From assembly GCF_003268595.1 (NCBI RefSeq), contig NZ_CP029797.1, positions 1,323,501 through 1,387,500 on the forward strand: a stretch of 64,000 bases of DNA, written 5' to 3'. The notes below the pieces were generated by a model. The model was given only the letters and a program-made list of their open reading frames with translations, was not told the origin of the DNA and ran no database searches. This document shows, piece after piece, positions 54,980-63,692 of the stretch (its first letter is position 1; every line of letters starts with the position of its first letter). A program made the position numbers and the translations under genes. This stretch comes from Paraliobacillus zengyii. Its GTDB lineage: Bacteria > Bacillota > Bacilli > Bacillales > Amphibacillaceae.

Positions 54980-55033
54980 AACGCAGATACTGCAAATGGA
55001 CATGATGTCATTTGGTTAGTATCTGCGTTTTTT
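54980..55033. terminator. Bidirectional terminator after the polysaccharide operon
   Basis: AACGCAGATACT and AGTATCTGCGTT (12 bp) with inner CAAATG/CATTTG pairs, then T-run; A-rich on the other side, serving the convergent acyltransferase gene. Confidence 0.9.
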
Positions 55034-55043
55034 ATTTGATAAG

Positions 55044-55751
55044 TTATAAATGTTTCTTTATTTGTGTTAAAACTTCTGATGCTAGTTCGCTTGTATCTTT
55101 GAAGTCGCGTGAATCAATTGGATCAGAGTAGTGAACAGCAACTTTCGCTGGTGTATTGCCACCTTTTTTACCAATTAATTTATACGAGTCTTTAAAGGTA
55201 ACGGGGATTACCTTTACGCCTGCCTTAAGTGCAATTCGTAGACTGCCTGATTTAAAATCACCAATCTCTGGCCCTTTGCTTCGCGTTCCTTCTGGAAAAA
55301 TCGCGAGAGGATGTCCTGATTTTAAACTTGCAATAGCCTGATTAATTGCCTTAAGCGAGTTACGTGCATTACCTCTATCGATAAATACGCACCCTCGTTC
55401 TTTCATCCAATAACCCAATAACGGAATTTTCTCCATTTCTTTTTTTGCAACAAAGGCCATTGTTTGTGGTGCTGTCGAATATAAAATTGGAATATCCATA
55501 TTACCTTGATGATTTGCAACATATAAGACAGGTTCATCTAACGGAATATTTTCCGTACCTGTTACGGTTAAGTCAGCACCTGAAATTTTAATTAATTTTT
55601 TAGTGCATTTTAATATTATTTTATCCATAAGCATTAATTTTTCTTTGTTTTTACCAGCTTTATTTAATTTATTTATAGCAAATGATTTATTTGCCTTACT
55701 TAAAATATAACCCCACATATAACCTTGAAATACTAGCGTTCGCATAGGCAT
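55044..55751 (-). CDS. plsC: 1-acyl-sn-glycerol-3-phosphate acyltransferase
   Basis: 235 residues. It adds the second acyl chain to lysophosphatidic acid in membrane phospholipid synthesis. NHQGNMD (H-x4-D catalytic pair), VFIDRGN, and FPEGTRSKG are the three PlsC blocks. A hydrophobic N-terminal part anchors it to the membrane. AAAGGAG lies 9 nt before the ATG. Monocistronic. Confidence 0.9.
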   Translation of the reverse strand: MPMRTLVFQGYMWGYILSKANKSFAINKLNKAGKNKEKLMLMDKIILKCTKKLIKISGADLTVTGTENIPLDEPVLYVANHQGNMDIPILYSTAPQTMAFVAKKEMEKIPLLGYWMKERGCVFIDRGNARNSLKAINQAIASLKSGHPLAIFPEGTRSKGPEIGDFKSGSLRIALKAGVKVIPVTFKDSYKLIGKKGGNTPAKVAVHYSDPIDSRDFKDTSELASEVLTQIKKHL

Positions 55752-56074
55752 AGTATTATTCTCCTTTTCATGTTAGCTATTCTACTGCCATCATACAAGA
55801 AATATCGACGCGTAATAAGTCACAAATGCTCATGTTTTAGATGACATATGTCATGTATCGTATGGTTTATTTGAATAAAAACCTTGTTCATTTGAAGCAG
55901 ACAGAAAAATTAATTAAAAGCGGAACTAGTGACTTTGGAGTTTAACATTTTATTTTATTGTAAAAGTAGTGTTAAGTTTATTCGTTTATTTACTTTTATC
56001 TGTAATTTTTTCCTAATGTTATTGTAAAAAAAACCACTATGTGGGAAAATACGTATATATAGAGGGGTGATTGA
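55752..56074. other. Intergenic region with a 14-bp palindrome
   Basis: The only structure seen is ATGACATATGTCAT (55841-55854), a perfect palindrome about 90 bp upstream of the acyltransferase gene and 220 bp before the kinase gene. It could be an operator. No clear promoter was assigned. Confidence 0.4.
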
Positions 56075-57328
56075 ATGATATTTAATTTTGACGAATTATT
56101 GATTAATTTTTTGTTTATATTTATACCGTACTTTATATTTCAAACATTCTGGCTTGATAAAGGAAAATCAAATCATAAATATACTGATTTTATAATTGTT
56201 ATTTTACTCAGTTTAACTATTACATTTTGTATGGCTCACCCAATTAGGTTTTCAGACGGGATTATTTTTGATTTAAGACAAATTCCATTTATAATAGGAT
56301 TGTTTTATTTTGGTTGGCGTTTCGGTCTAGTGTTATATTTAACAATACTGGTTAATCGGCTTTTTATTGGTGGCGAAGGTTTTTATATCACTTTTTTAGT
56401 TACTACATTTATGTTAATTTTCATATCACTATTTAAAAATAAATATGATTGCTTTGGTATCAAAGGGAAGATAACATCACTTACTGCAGCCGCTATTTTT
56501 TCATCTATAGCTATTGTTCTATTATCTCATGCAACGATTCAACCCCTATCTTTTGAACAGAACCTTACCTCAATAAATTTCATTATCATTCAAGGTTTAA
56601 GTATGCTTATATTCGCATATATCATACAAAATTCAATACAAGTTATAAAAATTCGAGAAGAATTACTAGAAACAGAGAAATTGAAGGTCGTTAGTGAATT
56701 GGCTGCAAGCGTATCACATGAAGTCCGTAATCCGATAACTATAACAAAAGGCTTTTTGCAATTGCTTATGACGCCAGATCTTTCAAATCAAAGCAGAATG
56801 AGTTATGCTGCTTTGTCATTAAAGGAATTGGAACGAGCAGAAAATATTATAACGGATTATTTATCTATTACAAAAGCAAAACCTGATAGTTACGTTGTTT
56901 CTACGATGGAGTCAGATATTGAATATGTTGTCAGTGTATTATCGCCTTACGCAGCCATACATAATGTCGATATAATAACTAAATGTAATAACCAATTAGT
57001 TGTGAAGTATAATCAAAATCAGCTGCAACAAAGTTTTATAAACATTGCTAAAAACTGTATAGAGGCCATGCCAGACGGTGGTGTGTTATCGATTGAAACA
57101 GGAGTTAATAAAAATAATGTTATTGTTTCTATCAAGGATAGTGGTTGTGGCATGACTAAAAAGCAACTAACAAAACTTGGAACACCTTACTTCACTACAA
57201 AAGAAACTGGGACGGGCTTAGGTATGACAGTTAGTTATAATGCGATTCATCAGATGAATGGAACGATTAAGGTATACAGTACAATAGGAACGGGCACGGA
57301 ATTTAATATTACATTACCGGGTGCGTAA
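56075..57328 (+). CDS. KinB-like membrane sensor histidine kinase
   Basis: 417 residues. Five or six membrane helices (about 8-185) with the 5TM LytS-like pattern RQIPFIIGLFYFGWRFGLVL, then HisKA with His215 (ASVSHEVRNPI) and HATPase (KNCIEAMPDGG, GTGLGMTVSYNAIHQMNG). Size and layout match B. subtilis KinB, which feeds phosphate to Spo0F at the start of sporulation. No regulator is adjacent, as is usual for sporulation kinases. GAGGGG ribosome site. The link to sporulation is inferred. Confidence 0.82.
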   Translation: MIFNFDELLINFLFIFIPYFIFQTFWLDKGKSNHKYTDFIIVILLSLTITFCMAHPIRFSDGIIFDLRQIPFIIGLFYFGWRFGLVLYLTILVNRLFIGGEGFYITFLVTTFMLIFISLFKNKYDCFGIKGKITSLTAAAIFSSIAIVLLSHATIQPLSFEQNLTSINFIIIQGLSMLIFAYIIQNSIQVIKIREELLETEKLKVVSELAASVSHEVRNPITITKGFLQLLMTPDLSNQSRMSYAALSLKELERAENIITDYLSITKAKPDSYVVSTMESDIEYVVSVLSPYAAIHNVDIITKCNNQLVVKYNQNQLQQSFINIAKNCIEAMPDGGVLSIETGVNKNNVIVSIKDSGCGMTKKQLTKLGTPYFTTKETGTGLGMTVSYNAIHQMNGTIKVYSTIGTGTEFNITLPGA

Positions 57329-57385
57329 GTAATTATGTAATAATCGCTATAAAAATTCCAATTGATGCAAAAAAATAGAAAAAAC

Positions 57386-57533
57386 TTGCATTTAAAAAAA
57401 TCCCATGCTATAGTAAAGAAGTTATTTGTGTTTGGTGTGTAAGGAGTAAGTATTTAAACTTTTCGCCTTTGATATCTAATTGAGCATTGATAGTAATAAA
57501 TTGTGGAATATATCCACATAGGAGGAAACAAAC
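57386..57533 (+). promoter_or_regulatory. Promoter and long leader of the cold-shock gene
   Basis: TTGCAT (57386-57391), 17-bp spacer, TGC-TATAGT (57409-57414): an extended -10 promoter. The leader of about 113 nt is long, as in csp genes whose 5' RNA folds differently in the cold. AGGAGG precedes the ATG. Confidence 0.7.
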
Positions 57534-57734
57534 ATGCAAGAAGGTACAGTAAAATGGTTTAACGCAGACAAAGGTTTTGGTTTCATCGAAATTGACGGAG
57601 GAGAAGACGTATTCGTTCATTTCTCAGCTATCCAAGGCGAAGGATTTAAATCACTTGACGAAGGTCAAAAAGTTACATTCGAAACTGAAGAAGGCCAACG
57701 CGGACTTCAAGCTACTAATGTAAACAAAGCGTAA
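57534..57734 (+). CDS. csp: Cold-shock protein (CspA family)
   Basis: 66 residues, a single cold-shock domain. KGFGFIE is RNP1 and VFVHFS RNP2; the start [14 protein letters not shown] is typical of Bacillus CspB/C/D. It binds single-stranded RNA and DNA and keeps mRNA unfolded in the cold. Strong promoter, long leader and strong terminator indicate high expression. Which paralogue cannot be decided. Confidence 0.95.
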   Translation: MQEGTVKWFNADKGFGFIEIDGGEDVFVHFSAIQGEGFKSLDEGQKVTFETEEGQRGLQATNVNKA

Positions 57735-57747
57735 TAGCTTTATAATG

Positions 57748-57777
57748 AAAGGACTCTATTCTGTAGAGTCCTTTTTT
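57748..57777 (+). terminator. Terminator of the cold-shock gene
   Basis: AAAGGACTCTA and TAGAGTCCTTT (11-bp stem, 5-nt loop), followed by more T. Confidence 0.9.
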
Positions 57778-57789
57778 ATTTGTGAAAAG

Positions 57790-57838
57790 GGGCCAGGACC
57801 TGTTAAGCGACAATTTGTCGCTTAACAGGTCCTGGCCC
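57790..57838. repeat. Perfect 24-bp inverted repeat (hairpin element)
   Basis: 57790-57813 and 57815-57838 are exact reverse complements with a 1-nt centre; arms begin GGGCCAGGACCTG. A-run and T-run flank the stem, so it would also work as a bidirectional terminator. It is much longer than ordinary terminators here. Confidence 0.85.
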
Positions 57839-57864
57839 TTTTTTGCTTTTCTGATAGACGCTTT

Positions 57865-58131
57865 AATCCAGCGGAGTGCCCGATAATCCGGCGGAAGAGG
57901 GCCATAATCCGACGGAGCGCATGATAATTCGGCGGAAGGGAGCCATAATCCGACGGAGCGCACGATAATCCGGCGGAAGAGGGCCATAATCCAGCGGAGT
58001 GCCCGATAATCCGGCGGAAGAGGGCCATAATCCGACGGAGCGCATGATAATTCGGCGGAAGAGGGCCATAATCCGACGGAGCGCATGATAATTCGGCGGA
58101 AGGAAGCGATAATCCGACGGAGCACAAGATC
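57865..58131. repeat. GC-rich 41-bp tandem repeat array
   Basis: About 13 half-units of alternating 20 and 21 bp, giving a 41-bp composite period repeated about 6.5 times. Half-unit A is like AATCCGACGGAGCGCATGAT; half-unit B starts AATTCGGCGGAAGAGGGCC. GC content is far above the surrounding DNA. As 41 is not a multiple of 3, all three minus-strand frames stay open, so the ORFs there are artefacts. No gene and no unique spacers. Confidence 0.88.
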
Positions 58132-58150
58132 ATTTTTTACCGATCGACCT

Positions 58151-58190
58151 TTGACAAAAAAAGTGAGTTTGTTATAATGAACATGTTCAT
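58151..58190 (+). promoter_or_regulatory. Promoter and TetR operator for the TetR-CocE operon
   Basis: TTGACA (58151-58156), 16-bp spacer, TATAAT (58173-58178). ATGAACATGTTCAT (58177-58190) is a perfect 14-bp palindrome abutting the -10, well placed for autorepression. A related half-site CGTTCAC lies at about 58202. Confidence 0.75.
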
Positions 58191-58269
58191 AAGAAAAACA
58201 CGTTCACAAAATGAATCAATTTTACCAACAATAAGTAGAAGATAAATGCTAGTAGAAAGGGAAGCGAAG

Positions 58270-58965
58270 ATGAACAGTGAAAAGAAGGAAATACAACGAG
58301 CAAGGATGTGGCGTTATTTTCTTGATGCAGCAACGGAAATGATTGAGCAGGATGGAATGGACCATGTCACGATTCGCAAAATTGCAGATCGAGCTGGCTT
58401 CACAAGCTCTACTGCTTATAATTATTTTAAAGATCTTTCCCATTTAAAATTTTTTGCATCGATGCGTTTTACAACAGACTATATAAATGATTTACCAGAT
58501 TATTTAAGTAAAGGTGAAAATACGATAGAGAACTGGTTATACTCATGGGAATGTTTTTGTAAGCATTCTTTTGAAAGACCGGAGATTTATGAAATTATTT
58601 TTATGGAAGATCTAGGTGGATCTGTGGATGACTTATTAGAAGATTATTACAAGATATACAAAGAAGATTTAATTGGGTTACCCGAAGAAATTAAACCAAT
58701 TGTATTGGAATTAAATTTTTCTAAAAGAAGTAGCCTCTATTTAAAAGATGCTGTAGAAGAAGGATTTATTTTAGAGGAAGATGTTGATCTATTAGCTGAT
58801 ACAACATTGATGATTTGGAAGGGTATGATGAATACCGTGTTAAATCGACGCAGAAGGTATACCAAGGAAGAAGCTGTCCAAAAGACGCTTTCTTTTGTTT
58901 ATGATTATGTCCGACGTGTCGTTGTAACAGATAAACAAAAAGAAATTAATTACACCATAAGATAA
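58270..58965 (+). CDS. TetR-family regulator
   Basis: About 231 residues from ATG 58270 (AAAGGGAAG upstream). An earlier ATG at 58246 is possible. HTH at about 18-60: EQDGMDHVTIRKIADRAGF, then SSTAYNYFKDL. The remainder is a helical ligand domain. It is 18 bp upstream of the hydrolase gene behind a shared promoter, so it probably controls both in response to a hydrolase substrate or product. Confidence 0.85.
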   Translation: MNSEKKEIQRARMWRYFLDAATEMIEQDGMDHVTIRKIADRAGFTSSTAYNYFKDLSHLKFFASMRFTTDYINDLPDYLSKGENTIENWLYSWECFCKHSFERPEIYEIIFMEDLGGSVDDLLEDYYKIYKEDLIGLPEEIKPIVLELNFSKRSSLYLKDAVEEGFILEEDVDLLADTTLMIWKGMMNTVLNRRRRYTKEEAVQKTLSFVYDYVRRVVVTDKQKEINYTIR

Positions 58966-58983
58966 GACGAGAGGTTGTGCAAA

Positions 58984-61035
58984 GTGGTTTTTAATATTAA
59001 AGATTCAGATAAACGTACAGTGAAAACAGATTATCCAAGAAAAATTGAAAAGATAGAACATGTATGGATTCCAATGTCTGACGGTGCTAAGTTAGCTGCG
59101 ACAATCTGGCTTCCAACAGATGCAAAAGAGAAACCGGTACCAGCTATTTTGGAATACATTCCATATCGAAAAAATGATTTTACCGCTATCCGAGACTCAG
59201 CAAGACATCCTTATTTTGCCGGCCATGGTTATGCAAGTATACGTGTTGATATTCGTGGTTCAGGTGACTCTGATGGCATTTTACTTGATGAGTACATCAA
59301 ACAAGAACAAGATGATGCATTGGAGATCTTCGATTGGGTTGTTAAACAAGACTGGTCAACAGGTTCAATTGGAATGATCGGTAAATCGTGGGGTGGATTT
59401 AATGGTTTGCAAGTCGCAGCAAGACAACATCCTGCATTAAAAACAATTATTACACTAGATTCCACAGATGACAGATATGCAGATGATGTGCATTATCGTG
59501 GTGGTAACGTGTTAGCTTCTGACATGCTTTGGTGGTCATCCACTATGTTTGTTTATAATGCAAGACCACAAGATCCACAAGTAGTAGGTGAAAGCTGGAG
59601 AGAAAACTGGTTGGATCGACTTGAAAACACGCCGCCATTAGTTGAAGAATGGATGAGACACCAACGGAGAGATGCTTATTGGAAGCATGGATCGATATGT
59701 GAAGATTATTCAGCTATTCAAATCCCTGTATTTGCGATTAGTGGTTGGCAAGATGCTTATACGAATACCGTTTTCCGTCTGCTCGAAAACTTGCCAAAAG
59801 AGAGTAAAGGATTAATTGGCCCATGGGCACATGAATATCCAGAAGTTGCGACACCAGATCCAGCTATTGGCTTTTTACAAGAGTGTTTGCGTTGGTGGGA
59901 TCAGTGGTTAAAGGGAATTGATACTGGAATAATGGATGAACCAAAATTAACTTCGTGGATCCAAGATAGCGCATTACCACAAGTAACCTATACAGAACGC
60001 CCAGGTAAATGGGTAGGTGATACATCATGGCCATCTACAAATGTAAAAGATAAATCATTGTGGCTAAAAGATGGAAAGCTAATGAATGAAGCTAGGGAAG
60101 GCGAGAAAGTTCTGATACCAAGTGTGCAAGAACATGGTTTTTATACAGGTGTATTCTGTCCGTTCGGTCAACCTGGTGATTTGCCTGGCGATCAGCGTCT
60201 TGAAAACGGGAAATCAGTTGTTTATACTTCCGATCCACTTGAAGAAACAACCGAACTATTAGGACATCCTATATTTCATGCAGAGATTTCATCAGATCAA
60301 GAAAATGCACTGTTAAATGTTCGGCTCTGTGATAAAGCACCAACTGGAGAATCAACGTTAATTAGCTGGGGGATGTTAAATCTGACACATCTTTCGTCAC
60401 ATGAGCATCCAGAAAAACTGGTACCCGGCAAGAAGTATAAGGTTGAAATTAAATTGGATGCTCTAGGACAAAACTTACCTAAAGGACATCAACTTGAAGT
60501 AGCAATTTCACCAACCTCTTGGCCACAAGCTTGGCCGTCAGCAAAACCGGTTACGCTCACACTTTATAGTGGGAAAGAGACAAGGTTAACGATACCTGTA
60601 CGAACACCGCAAGCTGAAGATGTTAACGCTGGAAACTTTGAAGCACCAGAAACAGCAGAAATAATGGAAAAAGAAGTACTTCGTGAAGAAAAGCGTACGC
60701 GTGAAGTAAGACATGATCTGATTAACGGTGTATGGAAATTAGAAGACTTTTCTGATGAAGGGGAACGAAGACTGCCACATAACGGTATAGAATATGGTAG
60801 TACAAATGCAAATACATTTACAATTGAAGAAAATAGGCCATTGTCTGCACATGTAAAATGTGATTGGGAATTGAAATTAGGTAGAGCCGAATGGCAAACG
60901 AAACTAGTTAGTAGTAGTGAAATGACTAGTGATGAAAAGACTTTCTATCTGACTAATACATTGACAGCTTATGAAAATGAAGAAGAGGTATTTCATAAAC
61001 AATGGAAAACAGAAATTCCAAGGGATTTTGTTTAA
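58984..61035 (+). CDS. CocE/NonD-family (S15-like) hydrolase
   Basis: About 683 residues from GTG 58984 (GAGAGG 9 nt upstream). Alpha/beta hydrolase with Ser135 in GKSWGGFNG as nucleophile. SGWQDAY is a candidate for the acid and GPWAHEYP for the His. A jelly-roll domain (about 330-560) follows, as in X-Pro dipeptidyl-peptidase and cocaine esterase. There is no signal peptide. Family members cleave esters or N-terminal acyl-Pro peptides; the substrate here is unknown. The TetR gene in the same operon suggests induction by a small molecule. Confidence 0.83.
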   Translation: MVFNIKDSDKRTVKTDYPRKIEKIEHVWIPMSDGAKLAATIWLPTDAKEKPVPAILEYIPYRKNDFTAIRDSARHPYFAGHGYASIRVDIRGSGDSDGILLDEYIKQEQDDALEIFDWVVKQDWSTGSIGMIGKSWGGFNGLQVAARQHPALKTIITLDSTDDRYADDVHYRGGNVLASDMLWWSSTMFVYNARPQDPQVVGESWRENWLDRLENTPPLVEEWMRHQRRDAYWKHGSICEDYSAIQIPVFAISGWQDAYTNTVFRLLENLPKESKGLIGPWAHEYPEVATPDPAIGFLQECLRWWDQWLKGIDTGIMDEPKLTSWIQDSALPQVTYTERPGKWVGDTSWPSTNVKDKSLWLKDGKLMNEAREGEKVLIPSVQEHGFYTGVFCPFGQPGDLPGDQRLENGKSVVYTSDPLEETTELLGHPIFHAEISSDQENALLNVRLCDKAPTGESTLISWGMLNLTHLSSHEHPEKLVPGKKYKVEIKLDALGQNLPKGHQLEVAISPTSWPQAWPSAKPVTLTLYSGKETRLTIPVRTPQAEDVNAGNFEAPETAEIMEKEVLREEKRTREVRHDLINGVWKLEDFSDEGERRLPHNGIEYGSTNANTFTIEENRPLSAHVKCDWELKLGRAEWQTKLVSSSEMTSDEKTFYLTNTLTAYENEEEVFHKQWKTEIPRDFV

Positions 61036-61059
61036 AAGAATTTCCGAGGAAATAAAAAA

Positions 61060-61086
61060 TAGTAAGCATCTAATCGATGCTTACTA
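61060..61086 (-). terminator. Terminator of the GbsR-like gene
   Basis: TAGTAAGCATC and GATGCTTACTA (11 bp, 5-nt loop). On the minus strand a T-run follows, so it ends the regulator transcript. Confidence 0.75.
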
Positions 61087-61093
61087 GTAAATC

Positions 61094-61633
61094 TTACTTT
61101 TCATCTTTTTTAGGAACATGATTGAAGATGTCATGTGATTCAAATAAATCGACTAAACGTTCAATCCACTCAAAATATTCTTGGGACTTTTCGGATTCAT
61201 CGATAAGTATTTGTGCTTGTTGTTTTGCTTCAGCATCTAGCGTTTGATCTTGAAGTGCTTTCTTTAAGTCTAGCTTATTCTTTTGTTCAGAATGTTTGTT
61301 GCGTTGCACAACTTTCTTCCAGTTAGATGTGAATAGAGAAATGAAATTCTGATAATAATCTGGATCGACCGTATAAAAGTCTTTGCGAGAACCTTTAATA
61401 AAAACTTTCTCAGCAAGATTCAGATCGACCATTTCTCTTAATACTTGACTCATTCTGGTTTTGCTCATACCAGTTTTGTCCGCTAGTGTACCCAAGTCAA
61501 GTGGCTCGCCTGCAAAATAAATGAAGGCATAAACACGACCAATCGTACCAGGGAAACCATAAGATTTCATATTTTCAGCTACTTGCTCTATCGTGCGATT
61601 ATAAACTGTTTCTAAATAGTGATTATTTTCCAT
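61094..61633 (-). CDS. GbsR/OpcR-type regulator of osmoprotectant uptake
   Basis: 179 residues of the MarR-like GbsR family. FPGTIGRVYAFIYFAGEPLDL is the family N-terminal signature, GTLADKTGMSKTRMSQVLR the HTH, and GSRKDFYTVDPDYYQNF the wing and aromatic region. In B. subtilis such regulators (OpcR, GbsR) repress opuC, opuB or gbsAB and sense choline or related compounds. It is divergent from the opuC-like operon. ATG 61633 is better placed to AGAAGAG than the upstream TTG 61642. Confidence 0.88.
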   Translation of the reverse strand: MENNHYLETVYNRTIEQVAENMKSYGFPGTIGRVYAFIYFAGEPLDLGTLADKTGMSKTRMSQVLREMVDLNLAEKVFIKGSRKDFYTVDPDYYQNFISLFTSNWKKVVQRNKHSEQKNKLDLKKALQDQTLDAEAKQQAQILIDESEKSQEYFEWIERLVDLFESHDIFNHVPKKDEK

Positions 61634-61736
61634 CAATACCAACTCTTCTAAATTTAGTTAGTAACAGATTAGCATAGTTGGAACAAAATAGGAAGTGTCT
61701 GATCGTGTCGGAAAACAGAGAAAAATGAAGTAAATG

Positions 61737-61840
61737 TATAAACGTAAATGTTGTACACGTTATAAACTTAATATTTTATAAAGTTTGTGCAATTATAAGT
61801 TTATACGGTGTTTTATTCTTTTACAGATCAACTATATAAT
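61737..61840 (+). promoter_or_regulatory. Promoter region of the opuC-like operon with TATAAAC repeats
   Basis: TATAAACTT (61761-61769) and AAGTTTATA (61797-61805) are 9-bp inverted arms; a third TATAAAC lies at 61737-61743. TATAAT (61835-61840) is the likely -10 with TTTATT (61812-61817) as weak -35. These are candidate binding sites for the divergent GbsR-like protein. Confidence 0.5.
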
Positions 61841-61895
61841 TGTATGAGTGAAAGCACGTGGAAAATTACTTTTTGAAAGATGAGGGGGAGAACTC

Positions 61896-63017
61896 TTGAT
61901 TCAATTAAAACAGATAAACAAAGTTTACGATGATGGTTTTCAAGCATTAAAAAATATTGATCTTACATTTGAAGAAGGCAAAATTAATGTATTAATCGGT
62001 CCAAGTGGTTGTGGTAAAACAACAACAATGAAATTACTTAACAAGTTAACAGAACACACGGATGGCCAAATTTTGATTGATGATAAAGATATCAATGATA
62101 TAAATCCGATACAGCTTCGCCGACAAATGGGATATGTAATTCAAAGCATTGGTTTATTTCCACACATGACGATCTACGATAATGTAGCAACAGTTCCAAA
62201 GCTACTAAAGTGGGATAAATCACGTACTAGAAAACGGGTAGAAGAGTTACTAAATATGGTGGATTTGGCACCAGAAACTTACATGAAACGTTATCCTTCC
62301 GAATTAAGTGGAGGACAGCAACAACGAATAGGTGTTATTCGAGCGCTTGCTGCAGAACCTTCTACAATTCTTATGGACGAGCCCTTTAGTGCACTAGATC
62401 CAATCAGTAGAGAACAACTACAGGATGAACTCGTTCGCCTTCAAAAAGAAATCAAGAAAACAATTGTATTTGTAACCCATGATATGGATGAAGCAATCAA
62501 GATTGCAGATCAAATCATTCTAATGAAGGGTGGCGAAATTGTACAAAAAGGATCCCCAGAGGAGATTCTAACTAACCCAGTTAATGACTTCGTTAAAGAA
62601 TTCATTGGATCAGACAGACTTGGTAAAGCTAAAAAACTACCATCTTTAGCTGAACTTCTCGTAACAGAGACTATTACACTTTCTCCCGATTTAACTATGG
62701 AAAAAGCAATAGAAGAAATGGTTGCCAACAATGTTGCAGAACTGCCAGTTGTCGATGGTCAAGAGAATTATTTAGGTGTACTAAGTCTTTATAAGGCTTT
62801 AGCAAATAAAGAGGCACGCCTATCAGAAATAGTTGATAATTCAGTCATTACTATCTATGAAACAACTGATCTTAATTTAGCGATGGGTGACTTAAGTAAA
62901 TCAAAATCTATCATTCCTGTTCTTTCGGAAGATAAGAAATTTGTTGGAATTATTGAAAACAGTACATTGTTCAAAGCTCTTCATCAAATATATGAGAGTA
63001 AGAGTGGTGTGGCATAA
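61896..63017 (+). CDS. opuCA: Glycine betaine/carnitine/choline ABC transporter ATPase (OpuCA type)
   Basis: 373 residues. Walker A GPSGCGKTT, IQSIGLFPHMTI Q-loop, LSGGQQQRIGVIRA signature, ILMDEPFSALDP Walker B and THDMDEAI switch His. Two C-terminal CBS domains (about 255-365) are present, typical of OpuA/OpuCA and used to sense ionic strength. TTG start behind GAGGGGGAG. Stop and next start abut. It powers uptake of compatible solutes under salt stress. Confidence 0.9.
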   Translation: MIQLKQINKVYDDGFQALKNIDLTFEEGKINVLIGPSGCGKTTTMKLLNKLTEHTDGQILIDDKDINDINPIQLRRQMGYVIQSIGLFPHMTIYDNVATVPKLLKWDKSRTRKRVEELLNMVDLAPETYMKRYPSELSGGQQQRIGVIRALAAEPSTILMDEPFSALDPISREQLQDELVRLQKEIKKTIVFVTHDMDEAIKIADQIILMKGGEIVQKGSPEEILTNPVNDFVKEFIGSDRLGKAKKLPSLAELLVTETITLSPDLTMEKAIEEMVANNVAELPVVDGQENYLGVLSLYKALANKEARLSEIVDNSVITIYETTDLNLAMGDLSKSKSIIPVLSEDKKFVGIIENSTLFKALHQIYESKSGVA

Positions 63018-63659
63018 ATGGAAATAATTTTAGATTACATTGATTTTTGGCAGAGAAAATATGATTCTATACTTGGTTATACCTATGAACATATTTTGAT
63101 TTCCTTTACGGCTATCCTAATTGCTATTGTTATATCTGTTCCATTAGCTATTTATATGACGAAAATGAAAAACGAAAAGCTGAAAAATATGATATTTAAT
63201 ATCGCTAATATTTTTCAAACAATACCTACGATTGCCTTATTAGCAATCATGATACCTATTTTAGGAATTGGTTTTAAACCAGCTGTCGTAGCGCTTTTCT
63301 TATATGCGCTCCTACCTTTGTTACGGAATACGTATGCTGGGGTCCAGTCGATAGATCCAGGTATTGTCGAGGCTGCTAAAGGAATGGGTTTTAATACGTT
63401 TCAACGTTTGTTTAAGGTAGAGTTACCTGTTGCATTACCTTATATTATGTCAGGTATTCGCGTTACAACAGTTTATGTAATCAGTTGGACAACTTTAGCT
63501 GCTGTAATTGGTGCTGGTGGTTTAGGTGGACTAGTACTTGCTGGTATTGGGTTTAATGATAAAGAAATGATTTTTACCGGAACGATACTAGCAATTGGTA
63601 TCGCGCTATTACTAGATTTTGTTTTTGCAAAAATTGAAAAAGGCCTTTCTAAAGCCTAA
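63018..63659 (+). CDS. opuCB: Osmoprotectant ABC transporter permease (OpuCB type)
   Basis: 213 residues with five or six membrane helices. The EAA loop VEAAKGMGFNTFQRLFKVELP (split as EAAKGMG and RLFKVELP) contacts the ATPase. ISWTTLAAVIGAGGLGG is a family hallmark. The ATG follows the ATPase stop without a gap. The second permease (OpuCD) would lie beyond the binding protein, outside the window. Confidence 0.9.
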   Translation: MEIILDYIDFWQRKYDSILGYTYEHILISFTAILIAIVISVPLAIYMTKMKNEKLKNMIFNIANIFQTIPTIALLAIMIPILGIGFKPAVVALFLYALLPLLRNTYAGVQSIDPGIVEAAKGMGFNTFQRLFKVELPVALPYIMSGIRVTTVYVISWTTLAAVIGAGGLGGLVLAGIGFNDKEMIFTGTILAIGIALLLDFVFAKIEKGLSKA

Positions 63660-63692
63660 AATAAATAAAAATGAAAAAGGGGACAATACATT

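Noticed and set aside
57865..58131. Repeat array as a CRISPR
   Set aside because: The half-units follow each other directly with no unique spacers, and no cas gene is present.
57715..58133. Three overlapping minus-strand ORFs of 68-136 residues with repeated peptides
   Set aside because: They are the three frames of the 41-bp tandem repeat, which stays open because the unit lacks stop codons; no ribosome site and no plausible fold.
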